Source of the DNA: Halocaridina rubra
Taxonomy: Eukaryota > Arthropoda > Malacostraca > Decapoda > Atyidae
DNA length: 33,276 nt
Direction: 5' to 3'
Assembly (NCBI GenBank): GCA_037179515.1
Contig: JAXCGZ010004315.1
Location: forward strand, 25,001 to 58,276
Shown here: one piece after another, positions 11,963-21,011 of the stretch
Position numbering within the stretch: the first letter of the stretch is position 1
Layout of the letters: each line of letters opens with the position of its first letter
The notes under the pieces: generated by a model
What the model saw: only the letters and a program-made list of their open reading frames with translations
Database searches by the model: none
What the model was told of the DNA's origin: nothing
Made by a program: the position numbers and the translations under genes

Positions 11963-12014
11963 AGATACAAGCTTTGGGCTCTTTCCCGTAAAAACAATTA
12001 GGTAATTACACACA
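10275..12014 (+). mobile_element. CR1-like copy E, 5'-truncated, joined to the tail of copy D
   Basis: Starts at the ORF2 word GKLKVK (ACTGAAGGTAAA), directly after D's tail, and runs to a shortened 3' end at about 12014. About 26 bp between the ORF2 end and the hairpin are deleted, the left arm of the hairpin is mutated (ATGTGAA), and only one tail repeat remains (AATTAGGTAATTAC, 11997-12010). Sequence differences from D show it is a separate insertion, not a duplication of D. Confidence 0.87.
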
Positions 12015-12299
12015 AATAGTACTGCTGCAATGTAGTATTACATGTATCAAAATTGCAAAATATGGGTTATTTTTTCTATTTAACGTATGTGAGAAATACG
12101 TCTATTTCAAGATGTATCATGTGCAGTTAAATTATGCCCCCGATTTGATAGCTGCAGAGTACAGCTAGTGAAAGGTTTATGTGTGTTTATAACTTTTCAC
12201 TTGGAAGAGATGAGCTTTGCTTATGGCAGTCTAAAATGAAGAGATAGTATGCCCTTCTTTGAGGTAATATTCATATAATCGACATTTCTTTTGGAGGAT
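12015..12299. other. Spacer between copy E and the RNase H element, no gene seen
   Basis: AT-rich sequence without recognisable coding or RNA features. The 5' boundary of the next element is unclear and may lie anywhere up to about 12390. Confidence 0.5.
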
Positions 12300-12459
12300 T
12301 TTCTATTATTCAGCAGAACACAGACACCCCATAGTAGCCAAAAAGAATCGGTGTCCAGCTTCCACTCAGGAAGTCCTCCTCAAGGTGACTCATTAATGTC
12401 TTTTCGCCAGAGCCACTTGGAGGAAAGATAGAGATGGCATTGACGTCCTTTATGAGCAT

Positions 12460-14022
12460 GTGGACTGGGTTACCAAACACCAATACCTGGGTGTAATCAT
12501 CGACCAAGGACTAACCTTTGGACCAGAAATTCAACACTTGCGCGACAGGTGCAGCCAGCGACAAGCGGTCCTTCGTCGGATGTCGGGCCTCTACGATGGT
12601 GCATCATTTAATGTCCTCAGAACCTTCTATGTACAAGCCATACGCAGCCTCATAGACTATGCTTGTCCCACACTCTGGCTACTAACAGACCAACAGTGGG
12701 ACAAGATAGAAGTAATTCAAAACAACGCCACACGTACCATGCTAGGAGCCCCCATGTGGACCAAGAGAGAAAACCTCCAGATGGAATCGGGACTCATTCC
12801 ACTCAAACTCAGAGCTCAGCAAAGACTGACCCTCTTTGTGGCCAAAACCACCACTGCCCTACATAAATGCCTAGCTGGCACAAATCTCCATCTAGCCCTC
12901 AATCGCCACCCCAACCACCATCCTAGAACCTGGGCAGCCAAGGTCTGCGCTAGCCTGCAAGCACTGCCAGTCAGGGAGAGCTTCCTAGCCAAGATACAAG
13001 ACACACCGCTTCCTGAATACAGATGCCCACCCCCATGGAATGACCAACCACTCGATATAAAGATCAAGCTCCCTGACAACCCCAAAAGCTTGGCAAACCC
13101 GCTTGTCCTTAAAAACATATATAAGGACAAAATTCAGAGCTGGAGCAGGCCAAACTCTCAAGTCTACTACACTGACGGTTCAGTAAATCAAGAAACAGGA
13201 GCCTCAGCCGCCGCCTTCACCACTGGAAACCACGTCCTATCCTGGAGACTGTCAAACTCCTGCTCATCGCTCCAGACTGAGCTTGTTGCCATAGCCAACG
13301 CCCTCAACTTCTTCATCCAGCAAGGAGCTGACCATGCCCTAATTCTCTCTGACTCTAAAGGCGCCTTACAGGCCATCAAGAAGCCACTCCCCAGAGACAA
13401 TATACGCATCATCACCACCATCCTCAGCCACTACCACAGGACAACCAGCCTTGGAAAAGCCATCACTCTTGCCTGGATTCCCAGCCACGTCGGCATCAAG
13501 GGAAATGAGGAAGCCGATCAAGCCGCCAAACAAGCCACTCTCAGAGCAGAAATCCAGATATCTCTGTCTCCTGGGATGCAACAGATAAAAAATAAAGCCA
13601 CCAAGTCACTCCTTAACACCTTAATAACCAAACACAACCTGTGCACAGACAATGGCTCCCCCTCCACCTGGTGGTACAAAGCCACCACTGATCTTTGGCG
13701 TATCATCCTGCCTAAGAGCCTTCGACGAAGCACTGAGCTCAATGTGTACTGTCTGAGACTCGGGTACAAGTGCACCTGGCAAATAGTAGAGGATATCATC
13801 AGGGAATGCACCTTTTGCCAGGTAGCCTCACCACATCCACTGCTACATTACATCCTGGAATGTGATTCTTTTTCAGAAATTCGACGGATAACTGGTGCCC
13901 CCGCAACATCTAGCGAAGACCCAAATGCCCTTCATGTTGCTAGCTCCATCATCAGACTAGCAACAAATAACTACATGAACAGTCTATCAAATATTATCAG
14001 ACAATACCCTCCACCAAGATAG
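12460..14022 (+). CDS. RT thumb / RNase H / zinc-knuckle polyprotein fragment of non-LTR element (5' partial)
   Basis: A 520-codon uninterrupted frame (open upstream to about 12395; the GTG at 12460 is only a nominal start). Residues 1-60 hold the end of the RT region (TKHQYLGVIID, then a His/Arg-rich segment). Residues 235-360 form an RNase H domain: Asp239 in YYTDGS, Glu274 in LQTELVA, Asp298 in LILSDSKGA, His343 in IPSHVGIKGN and Asp353 in EEADQAA, the complete catalytic set. A C-x2-C-x9-H-x4-C knuckle lies at Cys450, Cys453, His463 and Cys468. In such elements RNase H removes the RNA template during second-strand synthesis. The absence of stops over 1.56 kb contrasts with the decayed CR1 copies and suggests a recent insertion. 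The RT catalytic core is missing, so it is not autonomous. Codons are C-rich, unlike its neighbours. Confidence 0.85.
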   Translation: MDWVTKHQYLGVIIDQGLTFGPEIQHLRDRCSQRQAVLRRMSGLYDGASFNVLRTFYVQAIRSLIDYACPTLWLLTDQQWDKIEVIQNNATRTMLGAPMWTKRENLQMESGLIPLKLRAQQRLTLFVAKTTTALHKCLAGTNLHLALNRHPNHHPRTWAAKVCASLQALPVRESFLAKIQDTPLPEYRCPPPWNDQPLDIKIKLPDNPKSLANPLVLKNIYKDKIQSWSRPNSQVYYTDGSVNQETGASAAAFTTGNHVLSWRLSNSCSSLQTELVAIANALNFFIQQGADHALILSDSKGALQAIKKPLPRDNIRIITTILSHYHRTTSLGKAITLAWIPSHVGIKGNEEADQAAKQATLRAEIQISLSPGMQQIKNKATKSLLNTLITKHNLCTDNGSPSTWWYKATTDLWRIILPKSLRRSTELNVYCLRLGYKCTWQIVEDIIRECTFCQVASPHPLLHYILECDSFSEIRRITGAPATSSEDPNALHVASSIIRLATNNYMNSLSNIIRQYPPPR

Positions 14023-14340
14023 CCATGCAATAACTCTCTCTCACCCCCAAACAGGAATTCATTTAAATTGTTTGATGTAAACTAATAATTCACAACTGAA
14101 TACTCATGCTCTCCGTTATCTTTACAGTTTTGCACAATCTCACCTGCGGGCCAATTAGGAAAGTCCGACCACCAACAATAACAAGATTTCACCCCACCTC
14201 CTCACCAACAGGAAAGCCCATTCGCCCGCAAGAGCGAATACCACGTACACTCCAAAAAATCTCACCCCACCTGCGGGCCACAAGTGGAAGGTCCGCTCAC
14301 CCTCAAGGGTGAACATCCAACTACAGTCTCCCGTCATGTT
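14023..14340 (+). other. Probable 3' UTR of the RNase H element
   Basis: C-rich, non-coding sequence following the stop codon, compositionally like the ORF and unlike the AT-rich spacer further on. It contains CACCTGCGGGCCA twice (around 14141 and 14269) and two related hairpin motifs described separately. No poly(A) tail or target-site duplication is evident, so the 3' boundary is approximate. Confidence 0.5.
14187..14313 (+). repeat. Two related ~53-bp motifs each ending in a hairpin
   Basis: Segments 14187-14238 and 14260-14313 align from TTTCACCCCACC/TCTCACCCCACC to a terminal hairpin: TTCGCCCGCAAGAGCGAA at 14221-14238 and CTCACCCTCAAGGGTGAA at 14296-14313. The stems keep pairing although a G-C pair in the first is an A-T pair in the second, which hints at a conserved RNA structure in the element's 3' region. 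Confidence 0.5.
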
Positions 14341-15291
<951 letters not shown>

Positions 15292-17790
15292 TTAGTCATA
15301 CTTATCATACCTGTCCTTAAAACTATGGATTGAGATAGCATTAACTACCTCCTCGCTTAGCCAATTCCAATTATCAACTACTCTTACACTGAAAAAGTAT
15401 TTCCTTACATCCTGCGAAGAAGTTTTCTTACGAAGCTTCAAACTATGACCTCTAGTTCTAGAGCCAGCCATATAAAAATATCGATCCCTATCCACTCTAT
15501 CATAACCATGCAGGAATTTAAAGACTGTCACCATATCCCCCCTCACTCTTCTAGCTTCGAGTGATGGTAAGTCTAATTCCCTCAGCCTCTCATCATAACT
15601 GAGATTGCGTATTTCTGGTACCAGTCTCGTGGCATGTCTTTGAACTTTTTCAAGCTTAGCTATGTGCTTTTTCAAGCGCGGATTCCAAAAGGGGGCTGCA
15701 TATTCGAGTTTTGGCCTCACATAGGTTACATAAATATTTCTGAACATTTCCTTGGCCATGTGCCTGAAGGCTACCCTTACATTTGATAAGAAGGCATATG
15801 CTGCCCTTACTATGCCATTTATATGTATTTCTGGAGACAAATCTGCCAGTATGTTTACTTCTAGATCTCTCTCATGTTCTGTCTCTTGAAGTTGTACTCC
15901 AGCCACCGGGTAGTCAAGCTTGGGCCTTCTTGCACTTGTACCCATTCTCATTACCTTACATTTTGAAGTATTGAATTTCATTAGCCACTTTTCTGACCAC
16001 TCATGCAGACTATATAGATCTTCCTGAGGTTCTCTACCATTGTTCTCGTTTCTTACTTTTTTCACAATCTTTGCATCATCTGCAAACATATTCATGAATG
16101 AATTTACTACAGACTCTGGTAGGTCATTTACATATACAAGGAACAAAAGTGGCCCTAAAACTGAACCCTGTGGAACTCCACTACTAACTCTTCTCCATTC
16201 AGACACTGAGTGTTTTCCTCTAACCCTCTGTTCCCTTCCTTCTAGTAAGTTTTTATCCATTTCAAGACATTTCCACCTATTCTAGCCATTGCTTGCAGCT
16301 TCCTAATAAGTCTCCCATGTGGAACAGTGTCAAACGCTTTCTGGAAGTCTAGGAATATGCAATCTGCCCAGCAATCTCTTTCCTGTAAGATTTGGCTTAC
16401 CTCATCATAAAATTCTAATAAGTTTGTTACTGTTGATCTACCTTCTCTGAAGCCATGTTGCCTCACTGACAAAAAGTTGAAGGATTCCAAGTGAAGAGAA
16501 ATATGTTTCCTTAGTAGTTTCTCCATAACTTTGCAAACTATGCTGGTCAAGGAAACTGGTCTATAGTTTAGAGCCATGTCCCTCCTTCCCTTATTGAAGA
16601 TAGGTATCACATTTGCTTGTTTCCAGAATCTTGGAATCTCCCCTGACTCCAGTGACTTTTTAAATATGATGCTTAGTGCCACTGATATTGAGTTTTTGCG
16701 CATATTTTAAGTACATGAGGGGATATGTCATCAGGACCTGTAGCTTTATGAACATCTAACTCCATCAGTGCCTTGCATACCTCTGTGGCTGTAAGGTTAA
16801 TATTCTCTAATACCAGCCCTTGAGTTTCCATCTTTGCAATCTGAGGGGGTGGGGTATTTTCTACTGTAAATACTGACTGAAACTCCTTGTTCAGTTCTTT
16901 GCAGATCTCTTCATCCATCTCAGTGATGCCTCCATCCTCTCTCTTCAGCCTTAATACCTATTCTTTTACCTTCAGTTTTCCTCTGATAAAGCTGTGGAAT
17001 ACCTTGGGATTTTCTTTAGCCTTCCTGGTGATGTGCCTCTCATAGTCTCTCTCTGCCTCTCTTCTTTTACTTAGGTAGTCATCTCTTGCTCTTTTGTAGG
17101 TCTGCCAGGCATTTATGTTTTTTCTCCTCCTATACCTTTTCCTGAATTTGTCTCTCCACTCCTTAGCTCTTTTACACTCATTATCGAACCATTTCTCTCT
17201 GGCATGAATTACACCTACTTTGGTGACAGGTATACAGCAATCTAGTATCTTTCCATATTTCCATATTTCTTGCCCCGAATGAGTCCTCACCACTGTGTGG
17301 GTCAAGATTTATCCAATCTATCTCTTCATGATTAAAATCTCCCATAATAAAAATCCTACATTTTCTCTCCCAAGCCATGTTAACAACTGAGCTTATAACT
17401 TGAATAGTACCTATATGACTTTCCTCATAAACTTCTAGCCTATTCTGGTTCCTTGGTGGGTTATATCCAACAGTTTTTATAATGCTCTCTGACCCAGTAT
17501 TCATGCGAGCAACAAAAAATTCCTTGAACTCACTTTCTATAGCCAAGTTTATTTCTTCAACTTGAATCCTTTCACTTATGAGCAGTGCTATCCCTCCACC
17601 AGTCCTCTCAGATCTTTCAACCCTTAGTATTCTGAAGCTCTTAGGAAAACCTGTGACACTGTTTATATCCTCACTCAACTTAGTCTCTGTAATTGCTACT
17701 CTATCTGCTTTTCTGTTGTGAATCCTATCTTTTAATCTACTGCCTTACCAGCTAATCCATCAGCATGTGTGTATAACAATCTTAATGAGG
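15292..17790 (-). pseudogene. ORF2 of copy F: endonuclease (internally deleted), RT, C-terminal domain
   Basis: Read from 17790 down to 15292. A 1-bp loss near 17740 breaks the endonuclease start. The endonuclease then runs through AITETKLSED and MGDFNHEEIDW to SFGA, where a ~340-bp deletion removes the catalytic SDH half and shifts frame. The linker (CKRAKEWRDK, WQTYKRARDDYLSK) ends in a TAG for a Gln codon at 16958-16960. A 2-bp insertion lies near 16695. RT motif A (LDFQKAFD) is intact. A 1-bp T loss near 16245 shifts frame just before the last 315 codons, which are open from 16260 to 15292 and include VPQGS and FADD (16075-16086) plus an in-frame extra Val (ESVVNS). Dead, but with both RT Asp boxes intact. 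Confidence 0.87.
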
Positions 17791-18283
17791 CCCCATCCCC
17801 TGATCTTCTGTCATTATCTTCTTTATCTCCCCTTTGTCTGGAAGAACTCTGAAATGAAATTTTTTTTTCTCTTCTTTATTTCTTTCCTCATTTATCCCTC
17901 TTGCTTCTTGCAACAAGTTTTTGATCTTTCCTATCTCTTTCTGTGTTCTGTATCGTCTAATGAACACTTCTTTGAATTTTTGAAGGTCTTTTAGACTTTT
18001 TTTTCTCAACAATATATCCCTACATGTTTCCCCTCTCTCAAAGGTTACTTTTGTTTTTCTCGGCTTTCCTTCCCTCGAATATTTGCCTAGTTGGTGAATG
18101 TTTACAATATCCTCAGGACCAAAAACTACTCCTAGCTTTCTTATCAGGTCTACATCCCTAGATTTATTTTCTTCAAGTCTCCCTTGCCATGTTGGCTCCT
18201 GGGATTCGCTTATGCCTTCTCTATATCAAGTGCCTGTTTGATGAGTGGATTTGCCCTTTCCATCACAATGTCTTTAATTTTTT
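17782..18283 (-). pseudogene. ORF1 fragment of copy F
   Basis: Homologous to the ORF1 fragment at the window start and ending with the same MTEDQGMGPH terminus overlapping the ORF2 frame. About 16 bp of the first RRM-like strand (VVIS region) are deleted near 18222, shifting frame, so only the last ~76 codons (18012-17782) are readable from an ATG. The A-run coding KKK near 17861-17869 is longer than in copy A. The 5' limit at 18283 is a rearrangement junction, not the natural element start. Confidence 0.75.
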
Positions 18284-18899
18284 CGGTGGCTGGAGTAAAA
18301 CTTCAAGAGACAGAAAATGAGAGAGATCTAGGAGTAAACATACTGGCAGATTTGTCTCCATAAATACATATAAATGGCATAGTAAGGGCAGCATATGCAT
18401 TCTTATCAAATGTAAGGGTAGCCTTCAGGCACATGGACAAGGAAATGTTCAGAAATATTTATGTAACCTATGTGAGGCCACAACTCGAATATGCAGCCCC
18501 CTTTTGGAATCGACACTTGAAAAAGCACATAGCTAAGCTTGAAAAAGTTCAAAGACATACCACTAACCTGGTGCCAGAAATACGCAATCTCAGTTATGAT
18601 GAGAGGCTGAGGGAATTAAACTTACCATCACTGGAAGCTAGAAGATTGAGGGGGATATGGTGAGAGTCTTTGAATTGCTTCATGGTTATGATAGAGTGGA
18701 TAGGGATCGATATTTTGATATGGCTGGCTCTAGAACTAGAGGTCATAGTTTGAAGCTTCATAAGAAAACTTCTTTGCAGGATGTAAGGAAATACTTTTTC
18801 AGTGTAAGAGTAGTTGATAATTGGAATTGGCTAAGTGAGGAGGTAGTTAATGCTAGCTCAATTCAAAGTTTTAAGGACAGGTATTATAAGTATCACTAA
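18284..18899 (+). pseudogene. Plus-strand ORF2 3' fragment inside unit 1
   Basis: Encodes only the CR1 C-terminal domain, starting at the VAGV word (TGGCTGGAG) right after the 5' limit of copy F, so the two lie back to back. TAA replaces the Glu codon in SPEIH at about 18361. A 1-bp loss in the G-run near 18653 splits the frame (LRGIW then VRVFELLH), the same lesion as in copy D. The rest is open to the stop at 18897-18899. Confidence 0.85.
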
Positions 18900-18990
18900 G
18901 TATAAAATGGAACCGATGAGGAGACGGGAAGATAAGAGCTTTAGGCTCTTTCCCGTAAACACAATTAGGCTAGTGCAATTAGGTAAGTAC
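18900..18990 (+). other. 3' terminal region of the plus-strand fragment in unit 1
   Basis: Hairpin at 18924-18956 with a longer inner stem than in copy A (AAGAGC/GCTCTT). The tail repeats are degenerate (AATTAGGCTAGTGC, AATTAGGTAAGTAC, ending at 18990) and are followed directly by minus-strand element sequence instead of a microsatellite. Confidence 0.7.
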
Positions 18991-20352
18991 TAAAAAAGTA
19001 TTTCAATACATTCTGCAAAGAAGTTTTCTTACGAAGCTTCAAACTATGACCTCTAGTTCTAGAGCAAGCCATATCAAAATATCGATCCCTATACACTCTA
19101 TCATAACCATGAAGGAATTTAAAGACTCTCACCATATCTCCTCCAATCTTCTAGCTTCCAGTGATGGTAAGTCTAATTCCCTCAGCCTCTCATCATAACA
19201 GAGATTGCGTATTTCTGGTACCAGTTTCGTGGCATGTCTTTGAACTTTTTCAAGCTTAGCTATGTACTTTTTCAAGTGCGGATACCAAAAGGGGGCTGCA
19301 TATTCGAGTTTGGGCCTCACAAATGTTATATAAATATTTCTGAACATTTCCTTATTCATGTGCCTAAAGGCTACCCTTACATTTGATAAGAATGCATATG
19401 CTGCCCTTACTATGCCATTTATATATATTTCTGGAGTCAAATCTGCTAGTATCTTTACTCCTAGATCTCTCATTTGCTGTCTCTTGAAGTTGTGCTCCAG
19501 CCACCGAGTAGTCAAGCTTGGGCCTTCTTGCACTTGTGCCCATTCTCATTACCTTACATTTTGAAGCATTAAATTTCATTAGCCACTTTTTTGACCACCC
19601 ATGGAGACTATTTAGATCTTCCTGAAGTTCTCTACTATTGTTCACGTTTCCTACTTTCTTCACAATCTTTGCATTATCTGCAAACATATTCATGAATGAA
19701 CTTACAGACTCTGGTAGGTCATTTACATATACAAGGAACAAAAGTGGCCCTAAAACTGAACCCTGTATAACTCCAATACTAACTCGTCTCCATTCAGACA
19801 CTGAGTGTCATACTCTAACCCTCTGTTCCCTTCCTTCTAAGTAAGTTTTTATCCATTTCAAGACATTTCCACCTATTCTAGCCATTGCTTGCAGCTTCCT
19901 AATAAGTCTCCCATGTGGAACAGTGTCAAATGCTTTCTGGAAGTCTAGGAATATGCAATCTGCCCAGCCCTCTCTTTCCTGTAAGATTTGGCTTACCTCA
20001 TCATAAAATTCTAATAAGTTTGTTACTGTTGATCTACCTTCTCTGAAGCCATGTTGCCTCCCTGACAAAAAGTTGAAGGATTCCAAGTGAAGAGAAATAT
20101 GTTTCCTTAGTAGTTTCTCCATAACTTTGCAAACTATGCTGGTCAAGGAAACTGGTCTATAGTTTAGAGCCATGTCCCTCCTTCCCTTATTGAAGATAGG
20201 TATCACATTTGCTTGTTTCCAGAATCTTGGAATCTCCCCTGACTCCAGTGACTTTTTAAATATGATGCTTAGTGCCACTGATATTGAGTTTTTGCGCATA
20301 TTTTAAGTACATGAGGGGATATGTCATCAGGACCTGTAGCTTTATGAACATC
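18991..20352 (-). pseudogene. Minus-strand ORF2 fragment G in unit 1
   Basis: Covers the RT from the ATGPDDIS region to the VRKYFF region of the C-terminus. The last ~40 codons and the 3' UTR are missing. RT motif A is intact, but VPQGS reads VIQGS and the active site reads FADN instead of FADD (AAT codon at 19673-19675). TGA at 19805-19807 replaces an Arg codon, a 2-bp loss lies near 19470 and a further frameshift near 19130. Unlike copy F it keeps the frame at YLEGREQ. Non-functional. Confidence 0.87.
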
Positions 20353-20377
20353 TAAATGACCTCTGGTAGGTCATTTA
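20353..20377. repeat. 9-bp inverted repeat at the rearrangement junction
   Basis: TAAATGACC (20353-20361) and GGTCATTTA (20369-20377) are perfect reverse complements around a 7-base loop. The right arm is normal element sequence; most of the left arm is absent from other copies at this point. The same structure is at 21004-21028, 25251-25275, 25902-25926, 30149-30173 and 30800-30824. Confidence 0.85.
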
Positions 20378-21011
20378 CATATACAAGGAACAAAAGTGGC
20401 CCTAAAACTGAACCCTGTGCAACTTCACTACTAACTCTTCTCCATTCAGACACTGAGTGTTTTCCTCTAACCCTCTGTTCCCTTCCTTCTAGTAAGTTTT
20501 TATCCATTTCAAGACATTTCCACCTATTCTAGCCATTGCTTGCAGCTTCCTAATAAGTCTCCCATGTGGAACAGTGTCAAACGCTTTCTGGAAGTCTAGG
20601 AATATGCAATCTGCCCAGCCCTCTCTTTCCTGTAAGATTTGGCTTACCTCATCATAAAATTCTAATAAGTTTGTTACTGTTGATCTACCTTCTCTGAAGC
20701 CATGTTGCCTCCCTGACAAAAAGTTGAAGGATTCCAAGTGAAGAGAAATATGTTTCCTTAGTAGTTTCTCCATAACTTTGCAAACTATGCTGGTCAAGGA
20801 AACTGGTCTATAGTTTAGAGCCATGTCCCTCCTTCCCTTATTGAAGATAGGTATCACATTTGCTTGTTTCCAGAATCTTGGAATCTCCCCTGACTCCAGT
20901 GACTTTTTAAATATGATACTTAGTGCCACTGATATTGAGTTTTTGCGCATTTTTTAAGTACATGAGGGGATATGTCATCAGGACCTGTAGCTTTATGAAC
21001 ATCTAAATGAC
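20353..21011 (-). repeat. 651-bp sub-repeat of RT core in unit 1
   Basis: CTCTGGTAGGTC occurs at 19709, 20361 and 21012 (spacing 652 and 651 bp): the RT segment from VNDLPE back to DVHKATGPDD is present three times in a row on the minus strand. Each block keeps LDFQKAFD but is a fragment without a complete enzyme. Blocks 2 and 3 carry the TTCTAGTAAG frameshift seen in copy F, whereas fragment G does not. Confidence 0.9.

Larger units (their letters stand above)
12300..14340 (+). mobile_element. 3' part of an RNase H-bearing non-LTR retrotransposon (I/Jockey-type superfamily)
   Basis: A second element type, clearly different from the CR1-like copies: C-rich coding sequence, an RNase H domain, and no relation to the CR1 tail. 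Only the end of the RT region is present upstream. Between about 12345 and 12440 there are scrambled RT-like words (one frame reads SGSPPQG) but no FADD-type active-site box, so the 5' side is truncated or internally deleted. Which clade (I, LOA, Nimb, Outcast or similar) cannot be settled by eye. Confidence 0.75.
18283..19507. repeat. Fold-back inverted repeat in unit 1 (arms ~515 bp, loop ~193 bp)
   Basis: The plus-strand fragment (18283-18799) and fragment G (18993-19507) are the same part of ORF2 in opposite orientation, from the GGTGGCTGGAG word to the KYFF word, separated by 18800-18992, which holds the 3' hairpin region. Any transcript across it could fold into a long imperfect duplex. 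Confidence 0.85.
16114..21011. repeat. 4898-bp tandem higher-order repeat, unit 1
   Basis: CTCTGGTAGGTC starts at 16114, 21012, 25910 and 30808, with 4898 bp between successive copies, and sequence between them matches base for base apart from scattered substitutions. The unit consists of the copy F body (-), a plus-strand 3' fragment, a minus-strand 3' fragment and a 651-bp sub-repeat. Unit 1 has private bases, for example in the words RDCWAD (16375 region), AKMETQG (16844) and RILRVER (17630). Confidence 0.95.

Noticed and set aside
12816..13811. Several minus-strand frames opposite the RNase H ORF
   Set aside because: Antisense shadows of a C-rich coding frame.
17767..17994. Hydrophobic 75-codon plus-strand frame repeated in each 4.9-kb unit (also 22665, 27563, 32461)
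   Set aside because: It is antisense to the Lys/Glu-rich ORF1 end; repetition comes from the tandem array, not from selection.
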